DNA from: Chitinophagaceae bacterium UBA1931
GTDB lineage: Bacteria; Bacteroidota; Bacteroidia; Chitinophagales; Chitinophagaceae
Length of the DNA stretch: 64,000 bases
NCBI GenBank assembly: GCA_002337125.1
Contig: DDFJ01000001.1
Coordinates: 1,168,208-1,232,207 of the forward strand
Reading direction: 5' to 3'
Positions 34,141 through 43,921 of the stretch are shown here, piece by piece (the stretch's first letter is position 1; every line of letters begins with the position of its first letter). The notes beneath the pieces are model-generated. The model was not told the origin of the DNA. It made no database searches and saw only the letters and a program-made list of their open reading frames with translations. The position numbers and the translations under genes are program-made.

Positions 34141-34790
34141 TCAATCATCTTCATACTGCAATTCACCACAGTAGTACCTCCGCTTAATCAGGGCCTCCGA
34201 CGGAACATGGGGGTAATACCTGCCCGTCCGGCAGGCGGGTATTCCGTCTTGATCTTTTGTTTCTGTAGCCTGTCCCGAAGAATTGAGGGATGTCAAGGCA
34301 AAAGAAAGATAGCCGCAATTCATTACGCTATTCATGAAAAAAAACTTTTGCAATTAATCAAACTGCAACACATAGGATGCTGAATTATCTTCCTCAAGTT
34401 CTTCACCACAGTAGCACTTCAGTTAAATCAAGGCGCTATCCGAAAACCATGCTGGATATTGGTTTTCGGGGGCCTTTTTGGTTACTTTTTGGCCAAACAA
34501 AAAGTGACAAATAACCCCTTATGCAAAGCACAAAAAATCTCTTTCCATCAATCAACCAGCTACACATAAAATCTTACTGTTTAACATCAATCATTCTGCA
34601 ACACATAGAATGCTGAATGATCTTCCTCAGGTTCTTCACCACAGTGGCACTTCAGTTAAATCAGGGCGCTATCCGAAAACCATGCTGGATATTCCTGCCC
34701 GTCCGGTCAGGCGGGGGTTTTCGGGGGCCTTTTTGGTTACTTTTTGGGCAAACAAAAAGTGACAAATAACCCTTTGTGCCCGCACAAAAA
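34141..34790 (-). repeat. Three diverged copies of an intergenic repeat
   Basis: Copies begin near 34130, 34366 and 34590. Shared parts include GATGCTGAATTATCTTCCTC (near copies with one or two changes), TTCACCACAGTAGCACTTCA, CGCTATCCGAAAACCATGCT and GGGGGCCTTTTTGGTTACTT, then CAAAAAGTGACAAATAACCC. A further, more diverged copy is at 24290-24450. Copies differ by a short GC-rich insert (CCGTCCGGCAGGCGGG and similar). The repeat codes for nothing and probably spreads as an intergenic unit. Confidence 0.8.
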
Positions 34791-34816
34791 AAAGCCCCGA
34801 CACAATCGTCGGGGCT
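34785..34816 (-). terminator. Terminator after the small membrane proteins
   Basis: AGCCCCGAC (34793-34801) pairs with GTCGGGGCT (34808-34816), and the minus strand has a U tract. The same hairpin ends the metal operon at 24452-24482. Confidence 0.9.
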
Positions 34817-34822
34817 CCCAAA

Positions 34823-35005
34823 TTACTGCCTAGGTCTCTTCCTCTCAAACACCCGCTTCACCAAATACGAAACCCCATAACTCACCACCGCACCAACAGC
34901 AGCAAGCACTGCCGTCCGCAGTAAATCAGAAGCTTCAATATTCCACAGAATAATCAGGAGTGTACCTCCGGCAGTTCCCGTCTTAACATGCAGTCCATGT
35001 TCCAT
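34823..35005 (-). CDS. Small membrane protein
   Basis: 60 residues with one or two membrane segments (TAGGTLLIILWNIEASDLLR, TAVLAAVGAVVSYGVSYLVK) and a basic tail (RVFERKRPRQ). I recognise no family; size and layout recall phage holins and small membrane toxins, but nothing proves either. It follows a 72-residue membrane protein on the same strand after five bases, so they form one unit. Confidence 0.65.
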   Translation of the reverse strand: MEHGLHVKTGTAGGTLLIILWNIEASDLLRTAVLAAVGAVVSYGVSYLVKRVFERKRPRQ

Positions 35006-35010
35006 AACGG

Positions 35011-35229
35011 CTACTTACGTTCATTGGTAACCGCAGTCTGGCTCACACTTCCTGCCACCGCTCCTGCTACTGCCAGGTAACCGGCAATTTTAATCAGTAT
35101 CGCAGGCAAAGCCACAGGTGCCGCCAGTACAGATGCACTGATACCCGTAAGCAGCAGGCTGATATTACGCAGCTTTTTAAAGAAAACAGGTGTGCGGCGT
35201 TGTACACGCTTTACAATTGTATTGGTCAT
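35011..35229 (-). CDS. Small basic membrane protein
   Basis: The frame is open to 35319, but Met31 (35229, MTNTIVKRVQRRTPVFFKKL) gives a protein-like start. 72 residues: a basic N-terminus, then hydrophobic segments (ISLLLTGISASVLAAPVALP, AGYLAVAGAVAGSVSQTAVT). Unrecognised. It is paired with the 60-residue membrane protein downstream and lies downstream of the frameshifted gene at 35421-36172, which has the same strand. The three may have moved together. Confidence 0.6.
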   Translation of the reverse strand: MTNTIVKRVQRRTPVFFKKLRNISLLLTGISASVLAAPVALPAILIKIAGYLAVAGAVAGSVSQTAVTNERK

Positions 35230-35420
35230 AATCGGTAATTGAATCATGAAAAAATAAAATGAAGTTGAAAACACTGAGCCGTTGGTAATCATTGAAGCAG
35301 TTAACATAGTTGCTTGCACAGTTCATAATATTGAATGATTAGTAAAACCATTCCTGTTCCGTTTAACGGAAAGGGCTCTGAAGCAATAATTGTTTTCTGC
35401 TTGCCTGGCTCACTCACGCA

Positions 35421-36172
35421 TTAAGCATCCACCTGCACAATACTCAGTGCATTAAATGCACCGTTTTTCAGTGAGTAAAACGTTCCGTTTACTTCCTGGT
35501 AAAACTCAATCCCCAATACCAAAAACAAAGGGTGTGTACTGTTCACAGCCAGTTGGTGGTCCAGTGTCAGTACAGGAGTAGTTGTACCGTCAAGCGCAAC
35601 ATACCCGCTTGTCTGTTGCAGTGCTTCAAACACTTTGTTTTCAAAATCAACGGAAGTTCCTGCACTTACCAGTTTAAAATGCGTGGCTCCTGCCGGTGCT
35701 GCAATCATATTCGCCGGTACATACGATGGTACATTGATGCTCAGCAAACCTGTTACACGGTTAATCGTTGCAGTGAACGGGGCAAACAAAGTGGAGTTCA
35801 GCTTGCTGCCAATGTTAAAATCAAATCCGGTCAGCAGCAATGCTTCACCATCAATTACATTACGCTGTCCACGTTCATTAACGGCATCGGCTTTGATCAC
35901 CTTCATCATTTCACGGGTAAGCCGTGAAATCATCCTGCTGTCTGCAACGTTTACAAGCAGTGCACGTAAAGATGTACGGAGTACTTTGCTCGCTGCACCT
36001 GCACGTCCAAACTCTGCACCGTTCTCTCTTGTACGGGCAAATGCCGGGTCGTTCGCAATACGGTCTGCACTCAGGTCGGTTTTTTCCTTGCCAGGTATCC
36101 GTCCTTACTTTTATAGAATGTGATATTACCAATCGTTCCTTTTAAGGGCAATATCCCTTTTTGTTGTGCCAT
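35421..36172 (-). pseudogene. Conserved Bacteroidota protein of unknown function, broken by a one-base frameshift
   Basis: ATG at 36172. The first codons read MAQQKGILPLKGTIGNITFY and continue KSKDGYLAR. Near 36088 the frame shifts: in the next frame it goes on KTDLSADRIANDPAFARTRE and NGAEFGRAGAASKVLRTSLR, then joins the open part beginning MISRLTREMMKVIKADAVNE. One base is missing in the stretch GGAAAAAACC, so a run-length error or a true mutation could explain it. The restored protein has about 250 residues. I recall similar proteins in several Bacteroidota, but know of no function. Its promoter and start are copied elsewhere (60453, 62163). Confidence 0.8.
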
Positions 36173-36480
36173 AAAATCCTGTTTAAAAAAGTTGGAAAAT
36201 AATTGTTGAATAATGTTCATCACTGTCCGGATCAGTGTTCATCGCTGCTCAGCTGCTGCAGCAATAAAGCATAAACATCACAACACAAGATTACACAGCA
36301 TAAAAAGGGAATAAAAATGAAAAGGCCGTTTTGGCCATCTTGGCCGCTAAAGGCCGCATTGGTACATTTTGGCCTCAAAGCCTTACTCAGTACATAAAGC
36401 TAAAAGGATGTAATCAGTAAAAACGTAAACGGAAACATCAACAAACAAAAAAGCTTCACTGTATTGTGAAGTTTTACCCG
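36138..36480 (-). repeat. Dispersed repeat copy 1: gene start, GGCC array and hairpin
   Basis: Similar to 60453-60700 and 62163-62460. From right to left on the minus strand it has a hairpin (GCTTCAC/GTGAAGT near 36454-36473), an array of GGCC words at 36324-36382 (seven in about 60 bases, mostly TTGGCC or AGGCC) and the stretch CAGCTGCTGCAGCAATAAA, then the gene start. It therefore looks like the promoter and leader of the broken gene. Confidence 0.85.
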
Positions 36481-36710
36481 TCGAAATGACAACCATGAGT
36501 TCGGCAATGATATTTCTGAATGGAAACCATGCAGATCCCTTTTGGGATAATTTGGAAGAGCGATTTATTAATACACTTTGTATTATTTAATGCCATTGAT
36601 CTTATATAAAATTTCGATTAGCTAAAAATTCAGTACACATAGGTATATCATGAATTACTAATTACAATAATAAAGATTTCAAACATTTTCAGCCATTGAT
36701 AAATGGCTAT
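36481..36710. other. Intergenic, no gene seen
   Basis: AT-rich DNA between the repeat and the end of the cytochrome gene. No open frame or hairpin was found. Confidence 0.5.
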
Positions 36711-38942
36711 TTAATATCCATACACATTTTTACGAACAGATGCATATTTAGCTGCTTTCTCTTCCAACTTCATATCATGGCAAACAGAAATTAACCCATC
36801 AAGTATTAAAGGCTGGTTTCCATATGTAGTAATAAACTGCTCCAGTAACTGAATAGACTTTGATTGCTGACCTGTTGAAAAAAGACCAATGGCATAACCA
36901 TATACCATCTGAGCATTGGATGCACCAGCTTCTGCAGCTTTTTTCAGTTCAGCAATACCATTTGTATAATCTTTCATTCTGATATGCCAAAGCCCTTTTG
37001 CATAGTGCAGGAAAGGATTGTTGGGTTGACGCAACAATCCCTTATCAATAATTCTCTTTGCTTCCTCATCACGATTTTGTTCCCTGTATAAATCAACCAG
37101 ATTGCTGTACGATTGTATAAAATCAGGAAAACGCTGTATACAGGTTATATACAACTGTTCAGCTTCGGCAAAGTTCCCGGTAAAGTTTTTAATAATAGCT
37201 CTGTTATAAAAACCTTCAGGACGATGGCTCATCTTTTCCTGCAATTGCATGTATTCATTCATCACAGAAATAAATTGTTTACTTCCAGCTCTGCTAAGTT
37301 TTAAGTAATAAGGTGCAAGCACAGTCATTGCTTCCATCCTTATGGCAAGCACTGCATCAGATAATAAAGGCTGCACATTTTCCAGCACAACTTCCTGCGG
37401 ATAATTATTCATCGCCTTTACTGCATTTAAACGAAGAATAACATCGGCGCTTTTTAATTCAGGTAATATAACAGTCTTTACTCTATCGGAAGTATAAAAA
37501 CTGAACTGTTCCATTGCAGTTGCACGTATAATAGCAGGATATTGTTTGTTCTTCAGCAGTTCATATAACGATGGTTCGCTTTCCTGTACAAAGCGTGAAA
37601 TATTATACATCAGCTCTCCATAATTTTTTACCATCGGAAGTTTTGATCCAAACCATTTAGTGAAATTATCAGCAGCCCATTTTACCGATTTATCAGTATG
37701 GCATTTATTGCAGGCATTGGGTGTGCCCATAGTAAGCGATTGATCAGGGCGTGGAATACGAATGCTGTGATCAAGCCTGTTATCAACCACCATGTAGGTG
37801 GTCATAGGCATGTGGCAGTTTACACACTTATTGCCTGTACTATCGGCCTTATGAAAACTGTGCTGAGGTCCCTCGTATTTAGAAGATGAATGACAACTGC
37901 CGCAAAGTGCATTACCTGTTGCTTTTATCTTCATACTGTGCGGATCGTGACAGTTAATGCAGGTAACACCTGCTGCATACATTTTACTTTGCAGAAAAGA
38001 AGCATATTCATAATCCTCTTCTTTTATCTGCCCGTCAATATGATAATTCACAGGATCGGCAGTTGAAGGAATATGCGATTGAAGAAATGATTGCCCATGC
38101 ACATATTCATCGGTAAACCTTGTGGCCCTTGCATGACAGCGGGCACAGGTTTCAATCAATGTATCATTACCTATAACCGTTTCGGGTAGCATGGTTTGTT
38201 TGGCCGCATCCATTTTCCAGTTGAGTTGTTTGGATGCAAGGCTGATGGAAAAGCCTTTCAACAGTACCAACTTGTCCTTTGTTTCAACCCATTGTATATG
38301 ACCCGATGCAGGTCCGTGGCATGATTCACAGGAAACCCTGCTTTCCTTCCATTTGCTGTGAAAACTGTTATCAGCCACCTGGAAGTTCTTTTTATAATCA
38401 GTTGTATGGCAATCAGCACACATATAATTCCAGTTCTGGTTCATTCCCATCCAGAACAGTTCATCCGTGTGCGAAATCTTTTCTTTGTTATAGAGATGGA
38501 ACCAACGCTGTCCACCTTTTTCTTTTTCTCTTGTATCCCAGCAAAACGGAAGCACTTGCATACGTCCATCATCAAACTTAACCAGGTACTGTTGCAATGG
38601 CCGCCATCCAAATGTATAGCTGATGGTAAATTCTTTTTTAACACCGGTTGAGTCGGTTGTACGTACAAAGTACCGGTTGTTTTTTGTATAGAAGAAAGCT
38701 GTGTCACCGGCATAAATAAAACGGCTGTTGTTGAAATCAGCTTTCACTGTTGCAGCCGAAACAGTATCCATGGCATGAAAATGATCGGATATTTTAAACA
38801 GTTCAAATTCTTTCTGGTGACAGGACTGGCATTTCTCCGAACCCACATAAGCAGCCTCCTTTACTGAACCGTTTTTATTCATGCATTGATAAAAAACAAA
38901 CATCAAAAAAATAAATATCGCTATTACAAAAAATGATTTCAT
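36711..38942 (-). CDS. Eight-heme c-type cytochrome lipoprotein with TPR repeats
   Basis: The frame is open to 38963, but Met8 (38942) fits best: MKSFFVIAIFIFLMFVFYQC is a lipoprotein-like signal. The 743-residue protein carries eight Cys-x2-Cys-His heme sites (CQSCH, CADCH, CESCH, CARCH, CINCH, CGSCH, CVNCH, CNKCH) in the first 440 residues. The C-terminal half has HEAT-like and TPR repeats (FYNRAIIKNFTGNFAEAEQL, YSNLVDLYREQNRDEEAKRI). Such cytochrome-TPR proteins occur in Bacteroidota and Planctomycetota, and the reaction is unknown. It is on the same strand as the sulfatase and GH genes, 290 bases after the xylanase, and may or may not belong to the PUL. Confidence 0.9.
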   Translation of the reverse strand: MKSFFVIAIFIFLMFVFYQCMNKNGSVKEAAYVGSEKCQSCHQKEFELFKISDHFHAMDTVSAATVKADFNNSRFIYAGDTAFFYTKNNRYFVRTTDSTGVKKEFTISYTFGWRPLQQYLVKFDDGRMQVLPFCWDTREKEKGGQRWFHLYNKEKISHTDELFWMGMNQNWNYMCADCHTTDYKKNFQVADNSFHSKWKESRVSCESCHGPASGHIQWVETKDKLVLLKGFSISLASKQLNWKMDAAKQTMLPETVIGNDTLIETCARCHARATRFTDEYVHGQSFLQSHIPSTADPVNYHIDGQIKEEDYEYASFLQSKMYAAGVTCINCHDPHSMKIKATGNALCGSCHSSSKYEGPQHSFHKADSTGNKCVNCHMPMTTYMVVDNRLDHSIRIPRPDQSLTMGTPNACNKCHTDKSVKWAADNFTKWFGSKLPMVKNYGELMYNISRFVQESEPSLYELLKNKQYPAIIRATAMEQFSFYTSDRVKTVILPELKSADVILRLNAVKAMNNYPQEVVLENVQPLLSDAVLAIRMEAMTVLAPYYLKLSRAGSKQFISVMNEYMQLQEKMSHRPEGFYNRAIIKNFTGNFAEAEQLYITCIQRFPDFIQSYSNLVDLYREQNRDEEAKRIIDKGLLRQPNNPFLHYAKGLWHIRMKDYTNGIAELKKAAEAGASNAQMVYGYAIGLFSTGQQSKSIQLLEQFITTYGNQPLILDGLISVCHDMKLEEKAAKYASVRKNVYGY

Positions 38943-39231
38943 TTGATTTCTTAACATCGGCACTTTGTCTGCCGTCGGAAATTACAATTCATTAAATACA
39001 TTCAATAGTCATTACTTCCAAAATAAATTTCATATACAATAGCATCAGTTCTATTTTAACAACTTACTATTTAGGAAAAAAATAATGCACCTCAACAAAT
39101 TCCGGAGTAGAACGGATTTTTAAATGAAATACAGTTTTTTCTTATAATAATCAATTTTATTTAAAAATTATATAACTCACGAACAGAGTTTGCTACACAA
39201 CAATAAAATGATTTTTACGAGAAATTCTGCA

Positions 39232-40311
39232 CTATTCAAAACTTGTCACTGCATAAAATATCGGTTTGGGTTGCATAAACTCATCAAATAAAAATGGATA
39301 ATCCATTTTCCCTATTCGGTTCGTCCGATAATTTTTTCTCATGTCTGATGTACCCCAAAAAGTAATACCTGTAATTTTATCCTTATTTTTCCTGTAAAGT
39401 GCAAAGAGCATTTTATAAAATCCTTCTTGTTGTTTTTTGCGTTCATCGGTGTATTTGTCGTCGTTTTTATCTGCATCGGCATTTTTTTTGTCCCGGTAAT
39501 TATAAACTGAAACATCAAGTTCAGTTATTTGAATTTTTAAACCCAGGCTGCTGAACATATCAATTGTTTCCTGCAGATATTTTTCTGAGACTTCATTTGG
39601 AATATAATGCGATTGCATTCCTACTCCATCAATGGGAACACCTTTTTCTTTTAGCCGTTTCAGCATGTTATAAATCTTTTCCCGTTTAACAGGATCGGAA
39701 AAACGATAATCATTATAAAATAACTGCACCTTCGGATCAACTTCCCTTGCGAAACGAAAAGCCATTTCAACATATTCTTCCCCGGCAATGGCATACAATG
39801 AATCTTTTTCTCTGAAAATTTCATACGGATTATCAGAGATAGCTTCATTCACTACATCCCAGCAATACACTGAATTTTTATAGTGATCCAGAACAGTTGA
39901 AATATGATTTTTCATTCTCCTGTACAACTGTTCTTTTGTAGCCAGCTTGCCGTTTTCTTTAATTAACCAGTCGGGCGAATTTTGATACCACACCAAAACA
40001 TGACCACGTACTTTCATATTGTGGTCTTTTGCAAAACGCACAATTTTATCGGCCGGCTCCCAGTTCCATTTGTTTTCTTTTGGATGAATCTGAAGGGGTT
40101 TCATCTGGTTTTCAGGTGTAACACTATTGTACTGATAAGCAATAAAATCTTTTCTTTCTTCCGATGCCAGGTCTACCACAGGATTAATTGCGGCACCAAT
40201 AGGAAAATATTTATTATACACCTGTGCTATAGACACCTGTTTCGCCTTTTTGGTGAAAGAAAACAAAAGCAGAGTTGAACATAACAGAATTAAAAAAACT
40301 TTCTTTATCAT
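39232..40311 (-). CDS. GH10 endo-beta-1,4-xylanase
   Basis: A 359-residue secreted glycosidase (signal peptide MIKKVFLILLCSTLLLFSFT). The GH10 barrel is complete: NSVTPENQMKPLQIHPKENK, VRGHVLVWYQNSPDWL, the acid/base Glu156 in WDVVNEAI and the nucleophile Glu264 in ITELDVSVYN. It would cut internal beta-1,4-xylosidic bonds. It is the downstream-most enzyme of the PUL and supports a xylan-type substrate. There are no binding modules, so it likely acts in the periplasm or at the surface. Confidence 0.95.
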   Translation of the reverse strand: MIKKVFLILLCSTLLLFSFTKKAKQVSIAQVYNKYFPIGAAINPVVDLASEERKDFIAYQYNSVTPENQMKPLQIHPKENKWNWEPADKIVRFAKDHNMKVRGHVLVWYQNSPDWLIKENGKLATKEQLYRRMKNHISTVLDHYKNSVYCWDVVNEAISDNPYEIFREKDSLYAIAGEEYVEMAFRFAREVDPKVQLFYNDYRFSDPVKREKIYNMLKRLKEKGVPIDGVGMQSHYIPNEVSEKYLQETIDMFSSLGLKIQITELDVSVYNYRDKKNADADKNDDKYTDERKKQQEGFYKMLFALYRKNKDKITGITFWGTSDMRKNYRTNRIGKMDYPFLFDEFMQPKPIFYAVTSFE

Positions 40312-40423
40312 TTACTTTAAAAATGTAATCTTTATTAAATTTTGAAATCACCTGGCTTCACAAAAATCACTTTCAAACACATAATTATAAAGGCTAATAA
40401 CATGACCAACGGGTTGTACATTA

Positions 40424-42019
40424 TTACTGATCCGTTTTATCATTCTTTCTTTCTTGCTTGCGTTGATTTTTTTTCTCTTCCTTTCTTGCTTCTTTTCTTT
40501 CTGCATTTTTCTTTTCTTCCGGAGTCATTTGTACTTGAGATGCATTTTTTTCAGCTTCAGACATATTTGCAGGTTTCAGTTTCATATCTGCACCAATTTT
40601 CTTTCTCCATGCATCAAGCTGAGCTGAAAGTTTGGCTACAATCTCGGGATACTCTGCAGCAAGATCATGCTCTTCGCCAAGATCGTTCTTAATGTTATAC
40701 AGTTCTTTCTTTTTTAAACCAAAAAAATCGATCAGTTTATAATCGCCGCTGCGGATAACGCTTGAATAAATATCGCCTGTTTGAGTTGGGCGTGGAGCTC
40801 CATTATGCCAGAACACTGTACGGTCGGTATGAACTTTCCCTTGTGTAAGCACATCATAAAAGCTAACGCCATCGGCCAGTTGTGCAGTTGGCATTTTTCC
40901 ACCAGCAATATCAAGAAAGGTGGGCATAAAATCAACTCCCTGTACTATTGAGTTCGTCTCTGATCCGGGTTTTAAAATACCAGGCCAGCGAATAGCCAAT
41001 GGCACACGAATACCACCTTCGTATAAATGACCTTTTCCTGCACGCAGAGGTTTATTGCTTGTAGCAAGTTCACGATTATTACCACGGCTTGACAAGCCTC
41101 CATTATCCGACGTAAGAATTACAATTGTATTTTGTGCCAGGCCTTCTTCTTCCAAAAGCTTCATTATTTTTCCAACCCCATCGTCCACAGCTTTTATCAT
41201 GGCAGCATACGTTGTATTATCCTGTTTCAATTTTGTTTCTCCTGCCGATTGTGGTTCGTAATCCGGACCAGCAGGTGCGGGATTTTTTTTCAGTTTAGCA
41301 TTGAAATATTTTATGTATTCTTCTTTGCCTTCGATTGGCGTATGCACAGCGTATTGTGCAAGAATACCAAAGAATGGTTTGCTCTTGTCACGATTCTTGA
41401 TCATTTTTATTGTTTCATCCGTAAGCCTGTCTTCCAAACATTCTCCATTGGGAGCATCATCCAAATCAGGAATTGGTTTTTCTTTTCCCGAAGCTTTACC
41501 ACGGCTTACATTATATGGAGCAAAGTGAGATGAAGTTGCCCCTGCCTGTCCCGCAGCAATTGACTTATCAAATCCAACACCGTTAGGCGCCAAATTATCA
41601 CCGCCCAAATGCCATTTACCTAAATAAAAAGTATAATATCCTGCATTTTTCATTGCCTGCCCAACACTGATATTGGGAGCATGAACAGTAAAACCGGGTT
41701 CTCCATCTTTTCCCTCACCATCACCTTTCAGCCGTGCAGGATGAGAGCCTGTCATAATAGAATAACGTGATGGTACGCATCGGGGATAGGTAACATAAGC
41801 TTGTGTAAATTTCAAACTCTGCTCCACGAGTTTGTCCATATTTGGTGTTTCATAAAAATTAGAACCATACGCATGAATATCTCTCCAACCATAGTCATCA
41901 ACTAAAATAAACAGAATATTAGGTTTGGCTTGTGGTTTGTTATTGCTTTTCTGCGCTACGGCAATCTGGAATACCTGTAATGCAAAAACTAAGAAAAAAC
42001 AAAATTTATATTTTTTCAT
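40424..42019 (-). CDS. Type I sulfatase with charged C-terminal tail
   Basis: A 531-residue secreted S1-family sulfatase. Metal-binding start: NILFILVDDYGWRD. The formylglycine site is Cys81 in YPRCVPSRYSIMTG (Cys-x-Pro-x-Arg). Later active-site parts are KWHLGG and TSDNGGLSSRGNN. The last 40 residues are almost only Glu, Lys, Arg and Asn (from KNAERKEARKEEKKNQRKQE), which is unusual and likely disordered. The tail may bind anionic polymer or the cell surface. Substrate unknown; it needs a maturase not found in this window. Confidence 0.93.
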   Translation of the reverse strand: MKKYKFCFFLVFALQVFQIAVAQKSNNKPQAKPNILFILVDDYGWRDIHAYGSNFYETPNMDKLVEQSLKFTQAYVTYPRCVPSRYSIMTGSHPARLKGDGEGKDGEPGFTVHAPNISVGQAMKNAGYYTFYLGKWHLGGDNLAPNGVGFDKSIAAGQAGATSSHFAPYNVSRGKASGKEKPIPDLDDAPNGECLEDRLTDETIKMIKNRDKSKPFFGILAQYAVHTPIEGKEEYIKYFNAKLKKNPAPAGPDYEPQSAGETKLKQDNTTYAAMIKAVDDGVGKIMKLLEEEGLAQNTIVILTSDNGGLSSRGNNRELATSNKPLRAGKGHLYEGGIRVPLAIRWPGILKPGSETNSIVQGVDFMPTFLDIAGGKMPTAQLADGVSFYDVLTQGKVHTDRTVFWHNGAPRPTQTGDIYSSVIRSGDYKLIDFFGLKKKELYNIKNDLGEEHDLAAEYPEIVAKLSAQLDAWRKKIGADMKLKPANMSEAEKNASQVQMTPEEKKNAERKEARKEEKKNQRKQERKNDKTDQ

Positions 42020-42219
42020 TTTGTCTGAATTTTATTATTTGATATAAGTTTTATTGCAATGTACATTTCTGGATAAGGTTTATTTATCTGCAGTTTAAAT
42101 TTTCGTAATTCATTTATCCGAATATGTGAAATTGGCCGAAAAAGGTCTACATGAACAGGCCTCTCATCTTTTTCAACCATCTGATTTTTGTTAAGTTTTG
42201 AAAAAAAATATCCGGAATT

Positions 42220-43902
42220 TTAATTACTGCCTTCTGTAAATTCAATTTCCGAGGCTGTGTAACCAATTCTTTGCGCTCGCACTTTAATATAATCTCCTTC
42301 TTTTAAATTGATACTGCCATAGTGATATACTTTCCAGATTTCAGAGCCCATTTTATTTTTCCCATTTTTTGGAATGAGTATATAACCAATGGAAACTCCT
42401 TCGGTATTACAGCTAATGATATATCCATCTTTTACCTTTACCAATTCAGGTTTTGCGGTTACAGGCGCTTCTTTATCATTTCCCCACATTTTATTTCGCA
42501 ATTGCAATTCAGGTAATGCATGTAAATCACCTACTTCTTTTATCCAATTATCATAAGCTGCCTTCAATTCTATCAACTTATTTTTATAAGCAGGATTTGT
42601 TGCAAGGTTGTTTATCTGATATGGATCTTTTTCTGTATCGTATAATTCTTCAACAGGCTTTCTACCAAACCAACGCATTTGTGTTGCATTGAGCTGACCT
42701 TTATCCCGCATTTCAATAATTTTTTTCATCATTGGTATTTGCAGGCGATACGATAAGTCCTGGTAGTACGGTTTTTCAGGCATGTAATTACGTAAATACT
42801 GATAACGACCGTCGTACACAGAACGAACACGATCAACCTGCTCATCCATTCTATCTCTCGCTGCAAAAATATATTTACGTTCTGGTTGCTTTTGCGAGCC
42901 AAGAAATGCTCTTCCTTGCATATACCAGGGAATAGTTACACCGGCAAGTGATAAAACTGTTGGGCCAAAATCAATGGCGCTGATCAATTGATCATTTGTT
43001 TCACCTGCATGTTCACTTTTTGGCAGTTTAATGATTAACGGAATATGTAAGCCACGTTTGGTTACTTCTCTTTTTACATAAGGTAGACAATCTCCATGAT
43101 CGCTGTAAAAAAAGATAATAGTATTATCGTATAAACCAGCATCTTTTAATTCTTTAATAAGTTTTCCAACCTGCCTGTCCATTTCAACCACATTACTCAA
43201 CTGCCTTGCAATACCATGACGCACCTCAGGCACATCGGGATAATATAACGGTACAGTTACTTTGGCAGGGTCAGCTTCAAGCGGTAAAGAATCTCTTAGC
43301 CACAATCTTGATTCATGTGTCGTTTCAATATTAAAAATGGCAAAGAATGGTTTACCATCGGGCCTGTTTTTCCAATGTGCTTTATTGCCGCTTTCATCCC
43401 ATGCAGTCACAGGCGCTTCAAACTGGTAGTCTTCTTTTGGATTATTGGTGCAGTAATACATTTCCTTACGTAAAAATTCAGGAAAGCATTTTACATAATC
43501 TGGTGGAACAATTGAATACGGAGGCAATATTCTGCTGCTCACCACTTCGGGTCCTTTTTTGCCCGAAGCAAACTGATAGTTACGCATATTATCGCCACCA
43601 ATTGAAATGGGATACATAGCAGTGATCATTCCATTTCGACTGGGCGCACATACTCCAGCACAGGTATAGGCGTTGGTGTATTTAATTCCATCTTTAGCCA
43701 ACGCATCTAAGTTTGGCGTTTGTATAACTGTTTCACCAAAACAACTGAGATGCGGACTCATATCTTCACAAGTAATCCAAACAATATTTGGACGAACAAT
43801 ATTTTTACTGACGTCGGGGCGTGTTTGAGCACTGCTTGCATAACTGATCAGCAGCATTAATAATCCTGCTATAACTAATCCTATAATAATATTCCGTTTC
43901 AT
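42220..43902 (-). CDS. Type I sulfatase
   Basis: A 560-residue secreted S1 sulfatase. PNIVWITCEDMSPHLSCFG is the metal-binding start and resembles the heparan N-sulfatase (sulfamidase)-like subgroup. Cys85 in CAGVCAPSRNGMITAMYP is converted to formylglycine. FYSDHGDCLPYVKREVTKRG carries the second metal site. The C-terminal 100 residues form an extra beta domain (KPELVKVKDGYIISCNTEGV). It lies between two other sulfatase genes on the same strand, in one likely transcript with them. Confidence 0.93.
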   Translation of the reverse strand: MKRNIIIGLVIAGLLMLLISYASSAQTRPDVSKNIVRPNIVWITCEDMSPHLSCFGETVIQTPNLDALAKDGIKYTNAYTCAGVCAPSRNGMITAMYPISIGGDNMRNYQFASGKKGPEVVSSRILPPYSIVPPDYVKCFPEFLRKEMYYCTNNPKEDYQFEAPVTAWDESGNKAHWKNRPDGKPFFAIFNIETTHESRLWLRDSLPLEADPAKVTVPLYYPDVPEVRHGIARQLSNVVEMDRQVGKLIKELKDAGLYDNTIIFFYSDHGDCLPYVKREVTKRGLHIPLIIKLPKSEHAGETNDQLISAIDFGPTVLSLAGVTIPWYMQGRAFLGSQKQPERKYIFAARDRMDEQVDRVRSVYDGRYQYLRNYMPEKPYYQDLSYRLQIPMMKKIIEMRDKGQLNATQMRWFGRKPVEELYDTEKDPYQINNLATNPAYKNKLIELKAAYDNWIKEVGDLHALPELQLRNKMWGNDKEAPVTAKPELVKVKDGYIISCNTEGVSIGYILIPKNGKNKMGSEIWKVYHYGSINLKEGDYIKVRAQRIGYTASEIEFTEGSN

Positions 43903-43921
43903 AAAATGCTTTTATTTATGC

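Noticed and set aside
34141..34353. 70-codon minus-strand frame
   Set aside because: It lies entirely inside the intergenic repeat and has no protein-like features.
36711..38942. Cytochrome as nitrite reductase NrfA or octaheme reductase
   Set aside because: No Cys-x2-Cys-Lys active-site heme motif is visible, and half the protein is HEAT/TPR repeats.
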